NCBI RefSeq assembly: GCF_052055585.1
Contig: NZ_CP170485.1
Span: 496,001-560,000 of the forward strand
DNA length: 64,000 nucleotides
Direction: 5' to 3'
DNA from: Oceanicaulis sp052055585
Lineage (GTDB): Bacteria > Pseudomonadota > Alphaproteobacteria > Caulobacterales > Maricaulaceae
Part shown: positions 38,644 through 47,516 of the stretch, one piece after another
How positions within the stretch are numbered: position 1 is the first letter of the stretch
Layout: each line of letters begins with the position of its first letter
Notes under the pieces: generated by a model
What the model was told of the DNA's origin: nothing
Seen by the model: the letters and a program-made list of their open reading frames with translations, nothing else
The model's database searches: none
Translations under genes and position numbers: made by a program

Positions 38644-41600
38644 ATGCGCGATTGGACAGACGTATCTATCGATTGGGATGCACTGGACGGCGAGAAATTC
38701 GCCGACGAACGCCAGGCGGCCCGAAAACTGGAAGCCGCGGTTGGCTTGAGCCCGGAAGGGCGCCAGGCAGCCAGCGACGCCGCGATCAAGCTTGTTGAGC
38801 AAGCGCGCGAGACGCGCCATGGCGGCGGCCTGATGGAAAGCTTCCTTCAGGAATTCGGCCTGAGCAACAAGGAAGGCCTGGCGCTGATGTGCCTGGCGGA
38901 AGCCTTGTTGCGCGTTCCCGATGCGGACACGGCGGATGACCTGATCGCCGAGAAGATCGGTTCGGGCTCCTGGGTCGAGCACGCCTGGAAATCCGATAAC
39001 TGGCTGGTCAACGCCTCCACTCTGGGCCTGATGATGACCGGCTCGATCCTGAAGGTGGATTCGCGCGCCGAAAAGAATCCCGGCGAGTACTTCAAGCAGA
39101 TGGCGGGCCGCATGGGCGAGCCGGTCATCCGCGCTGCAGTCAAACGCGCCATGCGTATTCTGGGCGAGCAATTCGTTCTGGGCCGCGATATCGAAGGCGC
39201 CATCAAGCGCGGTCGCGGCTGGAAGACCTATGGCAAGGTGAAGCCGCTTTTCAGCTTTGACATGCTGGGCGAGGGCGCGCGCACGGAAGAAGACGCCAAG
39301 CGGTATCTGGACAAGTATCGCCACGCCATTCGCGTTGTCGCTGAAAAGCGCCAGGACGGTTCGGTCGAGAATGTGGACGGGGTCAGCGTCAAGCTTACGG
39401 CTCTGCATCCCCGCTATCAGGCTGTGCGTCAGGCGCAGGTGATGGACGAGTTGTATCCGCGCGCGCTGGAACTGGCGCAAATGGCCAAGGACGCCGATAT
39501 CGGCTTCAGCCTCGACGCGGAAGAGAGCGACCGTCTCGTTATCCAGCTCAAGATCTTTGATCGTCTGGCGCGCGAGCCTTCGCTGGCGGGATGGGATGGT
39601 CTTGGCATTGTGATCCAGGCCTATCAGAAGCGCGCCATGAGCGTGCTCGAAAAGCTGATCGAGCTGGGTCAGGAAACGGGCCGTCGCTTCATGGTGCGTC
39701 TGGTGAAGGGCGCCTATTGGGATACCGAGATCAAGTTCGCCCAGATGAACGGCCAGACCGATTTCCCGGTGTGGACGACCAAGCCGGCGACCGACCTCAA
39801 CTATCTGGCCTGCGCCCGCAAGCTGCTGGCCGCGCCGGACGCCGTCTTCCCGCAATTTGCGACCCATAACGCGCACACCCTGTGCGCCGTGCGTCAGATC
39901 GCAGCCGAGACGGGCAATCCGCCTTATGAATTCCAGCGTCTGCACGGCATGGGCGAACCGCTTTATGCAGCCGCCGCTCAAACCTATGCCGATCTCGGCG
40001 CTGTGCGGGTCTACGCCCCGGTGGGCAGCCACCAGGATCTGCTGCCCTATCTGGTGCGGCGTCTGCTGGAGAACGGCGCGAACACCTCGTTCGTGCATGC
40101 GTTCCTTGATGAAGATGTGCCTGCCGCAGACGTGGCCAGCGGACCGTTCAAGGCGGCGGCGACGCTTGATCGTCACCCCTTCATCTCTATCCCGTCCAAG
40201 CTCTATGGCCCGGACCGTCTGAACTCCAGGGGCATGGACCTGACCCAGGCCAAGGTGCGCCAACGTCTGGCGGAGGCCCAGCAGGCCTTTGATGACGGCG
40301 CGCCCTATGCCTGCGGACCGATCATCAATGGTGACGCCCGTACGGCGGATGGCCAGCCGATGGTGAGCCCGGCGGACAAGGATTTCACCGTCGCCACGCT
40401 TCACGAAGCGACGAAAGACGATGTGAAGACCGCCTATGACATCGCCAAGGAGGCTCAGAGGGCCTGGAACGCCAAGGGCGGACCGGCGCGGGCGAAAATC
40501 CTGCGTGATATGGCGGACGCTCTGGAAGCCAATACCGACCGGCTGATGTCGCTGATGGCGCGTGAGACCGGCAAGACCTTGCCTGACGGCATCGCCGAAG
40601 TGCGAGAGGCCGTCGACTTCCTGCGCTATTACGCGGTTGAGGCTGAAACCAAGTTCGGCGATCCGGTGCGCTTGCCCGGCCCGGCCGGGGAGACCAACCA
40701 TCTGGGTCTGGGCGGTCGCGGCGTCTTCGTCTGCATCAGCCCGTGGAACTTCCCGCTGGCGATTTTCACCGGCCAGGTGGCTGCGGCGCTGGCCGCGGGC
40801 AACGCCGTGCTCGCCAAGCCGGCCGAGCAGAGCCCGCTGATCGCGTTTGAAGCGGTGAAGATCTATCTTGAGGCGGGCCTGCCCAAGGATGTGCTCCACC
40901 TCTTGCCCGGTGACGGCAAGATTGGCGGCGCGCTGTCTGAGCTGCCCGGCGTGGATGGCGTGGCCTTTACCGGCTCCACCGAAGTCGCGCGCATCATCAA
41001 CCGCACGCTGGCGGCCAAAGATGGCCCCATTGTGCCGCTGATTGCAGAGACGGGCGGGCTGAACGGCATGTTCGTGGACACTTCGGCCCTGCATGAGCAG
41101 GTGATCGATGACGCGATCAACTCCGCCTTCGGGTCTGCGGGCCAGCGGTGCTCGGCGCTGCGCGTCCTGCTGATTCCCGAGGAGATTGGCGATTTGCTGA
41201 TCAAGGGGCTCAAGGGCGCGATGGACATGTTGACCCTGGGCGATCCGTCAGATGCCTCGACCGATATTGGTCCGGTGATCGACGCGGAAGCGCGTCAAAT
41301 GCTGGAAGACCATGTCGCGGAGATGGAATCCAAGGCCAAGGTTCTGCACCGGGTGCCGCTGAGCGCCGAGATGGCGGCCAAGGGCGAATACTTCGCACCG
41401 ACGCTGGTGGAGATCAGCTCGCTCGATCAGCTCACCGAAGAGAAGTTCGGGCCGATCATGCATGTCATGCGCTACAAGCGCGCTGACCTTCTGAAGGTCG
41501 CCCGGCAACTCGCGGACAAGGGCTACGGCCTGACCCTCGGGGTTCACAGCCGTCTGGATCGATTCGCGGATATGGTTCGTGCGGCGGTGCCTGCGGGCAA

Positions 41601-41787
41601 TTGCTATGTGAATCGCAACATCACCGGCGCGGTCGTCGGCGTGCAGCCGTTCGGCGGCGAGGGCCTGTCCGGCACTGGTCCGAAGGCGGGCGGTCCGCAT
41701 TATATCTACCGCTTCGCGACCGAGCACACGGTGACCATCAACGTGGCTGCGCAAGGCGGAGACCCCGAGCTTCTGTCTCTGGGTTAA
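38644..41787 (+). CDS. putA: bifunctional proline dehydrogenase / P5C dehydrogenase PutA
   Basis: PutA oxidises proline to glutamate: FAD-dependent proline dehydrogenase, then NAD-dependent P5C dehydrogenase. With the ATG at 38644 it has 1047 residues. The helical arm and PRODH barrel (VSVKLTALHPRYQ, DAEESDR, YQKRA, KGAYWDTEIK) occupy about 60-470; the aldehyde dehydrogenase part (from about 560) has Glu802 (AETGG) and the catalytic Cys836 (GQRCSALR). There is no ribbon-helix-helix DNA-binding domain, so this form is not an autorepressor. In-frame starts at 38569 or earlier would add a poorly conserved peptide. Confidence 0.96.
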   Translation: MRDWTDVSIDWDALDGEKFADERQAARKLEAAVGLSPEGRQAASDAAIKLVEQARETRHGGGLMESFLQEFGLSNKEGLALMCLAEALLRVPDADTADDLIAEKIGSGSWVEHAWKSDNWLVNASTLGLMMTGSILKVDSRAEKNPGEYFKQMAGRMGEPVIRAAVKRAMRILGEQFVLGRDIEGAIKRGRGWKTYGKVKPLFSFDMLGEGARTEEDAKRYLDKYRHAIRVVAEKRQDGSVENVDGVSVKLTALHPRYQAVRQAQVMDELYPRALELAQMAKDADIGFSLDAEESDRLVIQLKIFDRLAREPSLAGWDGLGIVIQAYQKRAMSVLEKLIELGQETGRRFMVRLVKGAYWDTEIKFAQMNGQTDFPVWTTKPATDLNYLACARKLLAAPDAVFPQFATHNAHTLCAVRQIAAETGNPPYEFQRLHGMGEPLYAAAAQTYADLGAVRVYAPVGSHQDLLPYLVRRLLENGANTSFVHAFLDEDVPAADVASGPFKAAATLDRHPFISIPSKLYGPDRLNSRGMDLTQAKVRQRLAEAQQAFDDGAPYACGPIINGDARTADGQPMVSPADKDFTVATLHEATKDDVKTAYDIAKEAQRAWNAKGGPARAKILRDMADALEANTDRLMSLMARETGKTLPDGIAEVREAVDFLRYYAVEAETKFGDPVRLPGPAGETNHLGLGGRGVFVCISPWNFPLAIFTGQVAAALAAGNAVLAKPAEQSPLIAFEAVKIYLEAGLPKDVLHLLPGDGKIGGALSELPGVDGVAFTGSTEVARIINRTLAAKDGPIVPLIAETGGLNGMFVDTSALHEQVIDDAINSAFGSAGQRCSALRVLLIPEEIGDLLIKGLKGAMDMLTLGDPSDASTDIGPVIDAEARQMLEDHVAEMESKAKVLHRVPLSAEMAAKGEYFAPTLVEISSLDQLTEEKFGPIMHVMRYKRADLLKVARQLADKGYGLTLGVHSRLDRFADMVRAAVPAGNCYVNRNITGAVVGVQPFGGEGLSGTGPKAGGPHYIYRFATEHTVTINVAAQGGDPELLSLG

Positions 41788-41849
41788 CCCGACGCTGATT
41801 GCGGGCTTTGCGGCCCGCATCAGATATCCACAAGAAACCGCATTTATCC

Positions 41850-41891
41850 CCGGGCCCGGACTCCTTAACGAGTCCGGGCCCGGAGCGTTTT
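41850..41891 (+). terminator. strong terminator of putA
   Basis: A 14-bp perfect stem, CCGGGCCCGGACTC (41850-41863) and GAGTCCGGGCCCGG (41870-41883), closes a CTTAAC loop and is followed by AGCGTTTT. The stem is unusually long. Confidence 0.9.
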
Positions 41892-41941
41892 CTGGTAGGA
41901 CTTTGTTTACGAAAAAAGCGGCTGGGGACCGGTTTGACCCG

Positions 41942-42012
41942 TTGACGGTCAGTAGGGACCCAAGCACTATATGTAGCGGTTTCCGGGGGAAGCCGCACAC
42001 CATGTATAGGTT
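41942..42012 (+). promoter_or_regulatory. nrdA promoter with tandem NrdR-like boxes
   Basis: TTGACG (41942-41947) is a good -35. About 18 bases on, GCACTATATGTAG... (41964-41979) matches 12 of 16 positions of the NrdR consensus acaCTATATaTAGtgt and would overlap the -10. A second box at 41997-42012 (ACACCATGTATAGGTT, about 12 of 16) starts 33 bases later, close to the three-helical-turn spacing NrdR prefers. Matches were counted by eye. Confidence 0.6.
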
Positions 42013-42083
42013 TTTCTTAAGCAGCGCGCGGGAAAACGGCCTCTCGCAGGCATAACGCGCGACGCCAATTGGAGCGGGTAGAG

Positions 42084-43964
42084 ATGACGCCTTTCGACCA
42101 AGCCCACGCTACCGGAGCCCGCGCACAGGAGTCCGCTTCTGCCCTGCGCGGTAAGCCCAAGGCTGTTCAGCTTCGTCTGGTTGATAAGGTTAAGACGGAC
42201 CCGTCCCGGGATGCGCTTCTGACCGATTTCGGCAAGAAGACCCTGGTCGACCGTTATCTGCTCCCCGGCGAATCCTATCAGGACATGTTTGCGCGCGTTT
42301 CGACGGCTTACGCCGACGATCTGGATCATGCGCAGCGCCTTTATGACTACATGTCCAATCTGTGGTTCATGCCGGCGACGCCCGTCCTGTCCAATGGCGG
42401 CGCAGATCGCGGCCTGCCCATTTCCTGCTTCCTGAACTCGGTGGACGATTCGCTGGGCGACATCGTCTCGACCTGGACCGAAAATGTCTGGCTGGCGTCC
42501 AATGGCGGCGGCATCGGCACCTATTGGGGCAGCGTGCGCTCGATCGGCGAGAAAGTCGGTCAGAACGGCCAGACCTCCGGCATCATTCCGTTCATCCGCG
42601 TGATGGATTCGCTGACGCTGGCGATCTCTCAGGGGTCGCTGCGTCGCGGCTCTGCGGCTGTGTATCTCGACATCCACCACCCGGAAATCGAGGAATTCCT
42701 CGAGATCCGCAAACCGTCGGGCGACTTCAACCGCAAGAGCCTCAACCTTCACCACGGCCTCAACGTCTCTGACGCGTTCATGGAGGCCGTCGCCAAGGAT
42801 GAGGAGTTCGAACTGATCTCCCCGCGATCCGGCGAAGTGGTGAAAACGGTCAATGCCCGCAAGCTGTGGCAGAAGATCCTTGAGGTCCGTCTGCAGACCG
42901 GCGAGCCCTACATCCTGTTCTCCGACACGGTGAACAACAATCTGCCCGCTCACCAGCGCAAGCTGGGCCTGAAAGTGCGCCAGTCCAATCTGTGCTCGGA
43001 AATCACCCTGCCGACCGGCATCGATCATCTGGGCAATGACCGGACTGCCGTGTGCTGCCTGTCCTCTCTGAACGCCGAGAAGTTCCTTGAGTGGAAGGAT
43101 GACGAGCGCTTCCTGGAAGACATCTTCCGTTTCCTCGACAATATCCTGCAGGACTTCATCGAGCGTGCGCCGGATGAAATGGAGCGCGCGAAATATTCCG
43201 CTGCGCGGGAGCGGTCGGTCGGGCTGGGCCTGATGGGCTATCACTCCTTCCTGCAGAAGATGAATGTGCCGTTTGAATCCGCCATGGCCCAGTCCTGGAA
43301 CAAGCGCATGTTCCAGCATATCCGCCAGGGCGCGGACAAAGCTTCGGTCAAGCTGGCCGAAGAACGCGGCGCTTGCCCGGATGCGGCCGAGAACGGCGTG
43401 AAAGCGCGCTTCTCTCACAAGCTGGCGATTGCGCCTACCGCGTCGATCTCCATCATCTGCGGCGGCACGTCTGCGGGTATCGAGCCGATCCCGGCCAATG
43501 TCTATACGCACAAGACCCTGTCAGGCTCCTTCACCGTGAAGAACCCGTATCTTGAGCAGGTTCTTGAGGAGAAGGGCAAGAACACCCCGGCGGTGTGGGC
43601 GTCCATCCTCGAGCACGAAGGTTCAGTGCAGCATCTGGATTGCCTCGATGAACTGGAGAAGGACGTCTTCAAGACCGCCTTCGAACTGGATCAGCGCTGG
43701 GTCATCGAGCACGCTGCGGACCGTTCGCCCTATATCTGCCAGGCGCAGTCGCTGAACCTGTTCCTGCCGGGTGACGTGAACAAATGGGACCTGCACATGC
43801 TGCACTGGTCGGCATGGGAAAAGGGCGTCAAATCCCTGTACTATTGCCGCTCGAAATCGGTGCAGCGCGCGGCTTATGCCGGTTCGGGCGAGAAGGACGA
43901 GATGGCCAAGTCGCTCAGCGATGCTGCGCCCAAGGATTATGACGAGTGTCTGGCCTGCCAATAG
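42084..43964 (+). CDS. nrdA: class I ribonucleotide reductase large subunit, no ATP-cone
   Basis: NrdA reduces ribonucleoside diphosphates using the radical from NrdB. The 626-residue product has Cys115 (PISCFLNS), Asn302-Cys304-Glu306 (NLCSE, thiyl radical site), Cys324/Cys325 (AVCCLSS), the radical-transfer pair Tyr586-Tyr587 (LYYCRS) and a C-terminal CLAC. The N-terminal ATP-cone of enterobacterial NrdA is missing: the frame begins only about 50 residues before the 10-helix barrel region. The ATG at 42084 follows GGAGCGGG. nrdB is 2.4 kb downstream, not adjacent. Confidence 0.95.
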   Translation: MTPFDQAHATGARAQESASALRGKPKAVQLRLVDKVKTDPSRDALLTDFGKKTLVDRYLLPGESYQDMFARVSTAYADDLDHAQRLYDYMSNLWFMPATPVLSNGGADRGLPISCFLNSVDDSLGDIVSTWTENVWLASNGGGIGTYWGSVRSIGEKVGQNGQTSGIIPFIRVMDSLTLAISQGSLRRGSAAVYLDIHHPEIEEFLEIRKPSGDFNRKSLNLHHGLNVSDAFMEAVAKDEEFELISPRSGEVVKTVNARKLWQKILEVRLQTGEPYILFSDTVNNNLPAHQRKLGLKVRQSNLCSEITLPTGIDHLGNDRTAVCCLSSLNAEKFLEWKDDERFLEDIFRFLDNILQDFIERAPDEMERAKYSAARERSVGLGLMGYHSFLQKMNVPFESAMAQSWNKRMFQHIRQGADKASVKLAEERGACPDAAENGVKARFSHKLAIAPTASISIICGGTSAGIEPIPANVYTHKTLSGSFTVKNPYLEQVLEEKGKNTPAVWASILEHEGSVQHLDCLDELEKDVFKTAFELDQRWVIEHAADRSPYICQAQSLNLFLPGDVNKWDLHMLHWSAWEKGVKSLYYCRSKSVQRAAYAGSGEKDEMAKSLSDAAPKDYDECLACQ

Positions 43965-43988
43965 GCGAAAATTTTTTCGAATAAATGG

Positions 43989-44015
43989 AAAACCCCGGCC
44001 CTGTGCCGGGGTTTT
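43989..44015 (+). terminator. rho-independent terminator of nrdA
   Basis: AAAACCCCGGC (43989-43999) pairs with GCCGGGGTTTT (44005-44015) around a CCTGT loop, with the T-run forming the tail. nrdA is therefore transcribed separately from the genes behind it. Confidence 0.9.
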
Positions 44016-44152
44016 CTGTATTCAACTCAATGAATCCAAAGGCCTAATTGCTTTTAGGGTCTGTTAACCTTAAAGAAGGCTCCTTGATCAAAGAATAGCC
44101 ATTGTTCATGGTATGATTTCCATATTGCAGGTTGAAGCCGATGGGGACCGGT

Positions 44153-45112
44153 ATGACCACGCCGTACGAAAGCAAAGCAATGAGAGTGAGCCAGAGCGCC
44201 AGCGCTCTTGCTGCGCTGTTTGCTGCAGCGGGCGTGGTGGTGCTTTTCGGTCCGTGCGAGCGTTCTATCGCCCAGCAAAATCAGGCGTCTCAAGAGACGC
44301 GCGCAATGATTCTGGGGCCCCTGCAGGCCGAGCTGCCGTCCAACCGTATCGTGTCGACGCGCTCCGATTTCACGGCTTCCCAGGTTCTGGGGCGCTCTCC
44401 GAGCTATATCGATTTCATCGGCTCTGATTCGGCCTCATCGCTTCCTGATGCCGCGCGCCTGGCTGGTGTTGCGCTCAGCGTGCGCTCTGACAGCGCCGCC
44501 ATGGAAGGCTTCTCGGCTTTCTATCAGGCGGGCGCCACCCTGGTTGAAACGCCGTCTGGCGGTCGGATCTCCGTATCCCTGTTTGATGGACGCGCGCCGG
44601 ATGCAGCGCTGTCGGCCCTGTCAGACTCCTATGCTGATATTGCAGGCAGCACTCTCGACCCGGCGGGGCGGTCCGCACGCCGGATGACGCTACGCTATGA
44701 GAACGCCTTTGATTCCCATGGCGGACCGGATGGTCTTGACGTGAGTGTTGCGCCGCGCGCCGGGGTCTCAATCGGTCAGAATGGTCCCGCGGCGGAAGCC
44801 GGGGCGACCGTGCGCCTTGGCCAGTATCTGGATGAAGGCTTTGGCGAGGATCGTCCGGCCTGGTGGTTCTTCGCCGGGGCGGATCAACAAGCGCTGATGT
44901 ATGATCCGGGCGCCGGTTTCGACATGCGCAACGCCCTCGCCATGGGCCCGTACGCGACTGTGGGTGATGCACAGGCCGGCATCGCCGCTCGCTTTGGCGG
45001 CGCGGACATCTCCTTCGCCTATATCCAGCGTGAAACCCGCTATGCGCTTCCCAATGAATCCTGGGAAACCTCTGAAGGGTTTGCTGCGTTCTCATTGACG
45101 TTGCGTCGATAA
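44153..45112 (+). CDS. exported LpxR-family-like protein lacking the active site
   Basis: A 319-residue exported protein. The ATG at 44153 follows GATGGGGACC and gives a basic N-region, an Ala/Leu/Val core and a QQ cleavage zone. Its C-terminal 90 residues (FFAGADQQALMYDPG, TVGDAQAGIAARFGGADISFAYIQRE, FAAFSLTLRR) parallel those of the next gene, an LpxR-type outer-membrane barrel. The catalytic N-terminal Asn-Asp/TDRHYTNG motif is not present, and the middle is diverged, so it is probably a non-catalytic barrel paralog. Alternative starts at 44141 and 44180 exist. Confidence 0.7.
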   Translation: MTTPYESKAMRVSQSASALAALFAAAGVVVLFGPCERSIAQQNQASQETRAMILGPLQAELPSNRIVSTRSDFTASQVLGRSPSYIDFIGSDSASSLPDAARLAGVALSVRSDSAAMEGFSAFYQAGATLVETPSGGRISVSLFDGRAPDAALSALSDSYADIAGSTLDPAGRSARRMTLRYENAFDSHGGPDGLDVSVAPRAGVSIGQNGPAAEAGATVRLGQYLDEGFGEDRPAWWFFAGADQQALMYDPGAGFDMRNALAMGPYATVGDAQAGIAARFGGADISFAYIQRETRYALPNESWETSEGFAAFSLTLRR

Positions 45113-45159
45113 GCTGAGAACGCTGCGCCTTCAGCGCGGCGGAAGGGTTGCAAGTGATC

Positions 45160-46170
45160 ATGAGACGAATGTTCGCGCTTCTCGGAGCGGCGGCCCTGAT
45201 GTGCGTGAACGTGCCGCGCGCCGAGGCGCGCGATCATCCGGTGGAGGCGCAGCCCGAGGATGGCGGCGTCCTGACCCTTGTGGTGGAGAACGATCTCTTC
45301 GGAGGCACGGACCGGCACTATACGAACGGCGTACGCCTGGAATGGGTGGCGCCTGAAGACGAGGTGAGCCGTTGGCTGACACAGGCGGCTCGCACCCAGC
45401 CCTTCGTCAATCTCAAGGGCGCACGCGTTCGGCAGGGCTTTGCGCTGGGCCACACGCTCTACACCGCCAGCGATATCACACTTGAGAATCCGCCGTTTGA
45501 CGACCACCCCTATGCGGCGCATCTGAGCCTGAACTGGTTCGCTTCAGCACGGACACCCAATAGCGAACACACCATCCTCGTGGATGTGGGACTGATAGGT
45601 CCGAGCGCCCAGGGCGAGTTCATTCAGCGCACCTGGCACCAGATGATCGACGGACAGGAACCGCGAGGCTGGGACACCCAGCTGCATGACGAGCTGGTTT
45701 TCGCGATTTCAGGTCAGCGCACCGAGCGAATCCATCAATGGCGGATCGGTCAGTATACTGCTGACATCATGGGCCATGCGGGGATGACCCTGGGCACGCT
45801 GCGAACGGACCTGTCCGCAGGGGCGACGGTCCGATTCGGCACAGACCTTCAGGATGCCTTTGCGCCGCCCCGTCTTCGCCCGGCTCTGGCCCCGTCGAGT
45901 CTGTACACGCCGACACAACATATAGCCGCCTATGTCTTCGCGGGCGTGGGCGGCTATGCCGTGGCGCGGGATGTCTTTCTGGACGGCAATACGTTCCGCG
46001 ACTCACGCTCGGTAGACCGAAATGTCTGGGTTGGCGATGTGCAGGCAGGCGCGGCCATTCACCTCAATCACTACCGGCTGGCCTTTACCTATGTGGTGCG
46101 CAGCGAGCAGTATGAGACCCAGAATGGTCCGCAGCGTTTTGGCGCGATCTCTGTGTCGCGCGCCTTCTAG
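45160..46170 (+). CDS. LpxR-family lipid A 3'-O-deacylase-like outer membrane protein
   Basis: A 336-residue predicted beta-barrel of the LpxR family (DUF2219), which removes the 3'-acyloxyacyl group of lipid A in Salmonella. Asn44-Asp45 in ENDLFGGTDRHYTNG, WHQMIDGQEPRGWD (conserved His) and ARDVFLDGNTFRDSRSVD match active members; it ends with Phe as outer-membrane barrels do. A signal peptide precedes. The ATG at 45160 lies 12 bases after GGAAGGG; a GTG at 45154 fits the site better, so the start is uncertain by two codons. Confidence 0.88.
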   Translation: MRRMFALLGAAALMCVNVPRAEARDHPVEAQPEDGGVLTLVVENDLFGGTDRHYTNGVRLEWVAPEDEVSRWLTQAARTQPFVNLKGARVRQGFALGHTLYTASDITLENPPFDDHPYAAHLSLNWFASARTPNSEHTILVDVGLIGPSAQGEFIQRTWHQMIDGQEPRGWDTQLHDELVFAISGQRTERIHQWRIGQYTADIMGHAGMTLGTLRTDLSAGATVRFGTDLQDAFAPPRLRPALAPSSLYTPTQHIAAYVFAGVGGYAVARDVFLDGNTFRDSRSVDRNVWVGDVQAGAAIHLNHYRLAFTYVVRSEQYETQNGPQRFGAISVSRAF

Positions 46171-46256
46171 CGTCGGGGCTGTTTGAGTCGCGCCGGGGTC
46201 AAGTTTCTTCCTTCGTGGAAAACCGGATTAATACACTGGAAACCAGACTCATTGCG

Positions 46257-46272
46257 ACACAATATCTAGTGG
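46257..46272 (+). promoter_or_regulatory. NrdR-like box upstream of nrdB
   Basis: ACACAATATCTAGTGG matches 14 of 16 positions of the NrdR box (acaCwATATaTwGtgt), 85 bases before the nrdB start. A second box one spacing unit upstream (around 46224-46239) is poor. Counted by eye. Confidence 0.65.
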
Positions 46273-46357
46273 ACCTGAGGGGCTGAGGCGCTATCTGTCG
46301 TGTCAGACGCGCGCCAAGCCCTTCGAACAGAACGCGCAGAGCCGAGAAAGAATCGCC

Positions 46358-47404
46358 ATGAAATCCGTCATCGTAGACCGTCCGGGCCTTTTGACTCCCA
46401 GCCTGACCTACAAGCCGTTCCGCTATCCGTGGGCGTATGATTTCTGGAAGATCCAGTCCCAGGTTCACTGGCTGCCCGAAGAAGTACCGCTGGGCGAGGA
46501 CTGCAAGGACTGGGCGACCAAGCTGACCGACAAGGAGCGCAATCTGCTGACGCAGATCTTCCGCTTCTTCACCCAGTCGGATGTGGAAGTCGGCGCGAAC
46601 TACATGGAAAACTACATGCCGCTCTTCAAACCGGTTGAAGTGCGCATGATGCTCGCCGCCTTCTCCAACATGGAGACGATCCACATCGCTGCCTACGCGC
46701 TGCTGCTGGAAACCATCGGCATGCCCGACACCGAGTTCTCCGCCTTCATGGAGTACGAGGAGATGGCGGCCAAGCACGACTATCTGGGCAAGTTCGGCTG
46801 TGAGACCGACAAGGACATCCTGACCTCGATGGCGGTGTTTGGTGGTTTCACTGAAGGCCTGCAGTTGTTCGCCAGCTTTGCGATGCTGATGAACTTTCCG
46901 CGCTTCAACAAGATGAAGGGCATGGGGCAGATCGTGTCCTGGTCGGTGCGCGATGAGTCGCTGCACTGCGAAGGCATGATGAAGCTGTTCCACACCTTCG
47001 CCGAAGAAACCGGCGCGCTGACCAAGGGCGTGAAGGACGATATCGCCGATTGCTGCAAGACGGTGGTCAGCCTTGAGGACAAGTTCATCGAGCTGGCGTT
47101 CGAGGCCGGTGAAGTCGAAGGCATGACGCCCGAGGACATCAAGAACTACATTCGCTACATCGCCGACTGGCGCATGAAGCAGCTCAAGTTGCCGACCATC
47201 TATGGCGTGGAAGAGCACCCGATTCCGTGGCTGACCGAGATCCTGAACGGGGTCGAGCACGCCAACTTCTTCGAGGCGCGCGCCACCGAGTATTCCAAGG
47301 GCGCAACCCAGGGCGACTGGCATGGCGATGCGGGCGTCTGGTCAAACTTCGACAATATGATGATGAAGCGCGCGATGACCGCGGGGGCGACCCCGGCGGA
47401 GTAA
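46358..47404 (+). CDS. nrdB: class I ribonucleotide reductase small subunit
   Basis: NrdB holds the di-iron/tyrosyl-radical cofactor. The 348-residue product has ETIHIAAY, in which Glu, His and Tyr match E115, H118 and radical Y122 of E. coli, then FTEGLQLF (E204) and RDESLHCEG (E238/H241). The radical tyrosine is present, so it is not class Ic. There is no ATP-cone at the N-terminus either. It is monocistronic, with an NrdR-like box upstream and its own terminator. Confidence 0.96.
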   Translation: MKSVIVDRPGLLTPSLTYKPFRYPWAYDFWKIQSQVHWLPEEVPLGEDCKDWATKLTDKERNLLTQIFRFFTQSDVEVGANYMENYMPLFKPVEVRMMLAAFSNMETIHIAAYALLLETIGMPDTEFSAFMEYEEMAAKHDYLGKFGCETDKDILTSMAVFGGFTEGLQLFASFAMLMNFPRFNKMKGMGQIVSWSVRDESLHCEGMMKLFHTFAEETGALTKGVKDDIADCCKTVVSLEDKFIELAFEAGEVEGMTPEDIKNYIRYIADWRMKQLKLPTIYGVEEHPIPWLTEILNGVEHANFFEARATEYSKGATQGDWHGDAGVWSNFDNMMMKRAMTAGATPAE

Positions 47405-47428
47405 ATCCGGCCTTCAGTCTGGTTGATG

Positions 47429-47459
47429 AAAACCCCGGCGGGTCAGACCTGCCGGGGTT
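47429..47459 (+). terminator. rho-independent terminator of nrdB
   Basis: AACCCCGGCGGGT and ACCTGCCGGGGTT pair, with one G-T wobble, around a short CAG loop. The following T-run is only TT, so termination may rely mainly on the stable stem. Confidence 0.75.
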
Positions 47460-47516
47460 ATTCGTGTCACCAGCTCGTGATTGGGCGGCGGCGTCTTGGC
47501 TCTATAAAATAGGGCC

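Noticed and set aside
38575..41094. An 839-codon minus-strand frame opposite putA
   Set aside because: PutA is fully supported by motifs on the plus strand; the antisense frame has no recognisable domain.
41967..43511. A 514-codon minus-strand frame opposite nrdA
   Set aside because: Shadow of nrdA; all catalytic motifs are on the plus strand.
46199..47323. A 374-codon minus-strand frame opposite nrdB
   Set aside because: Shadow of nrdB; no family resemblance.
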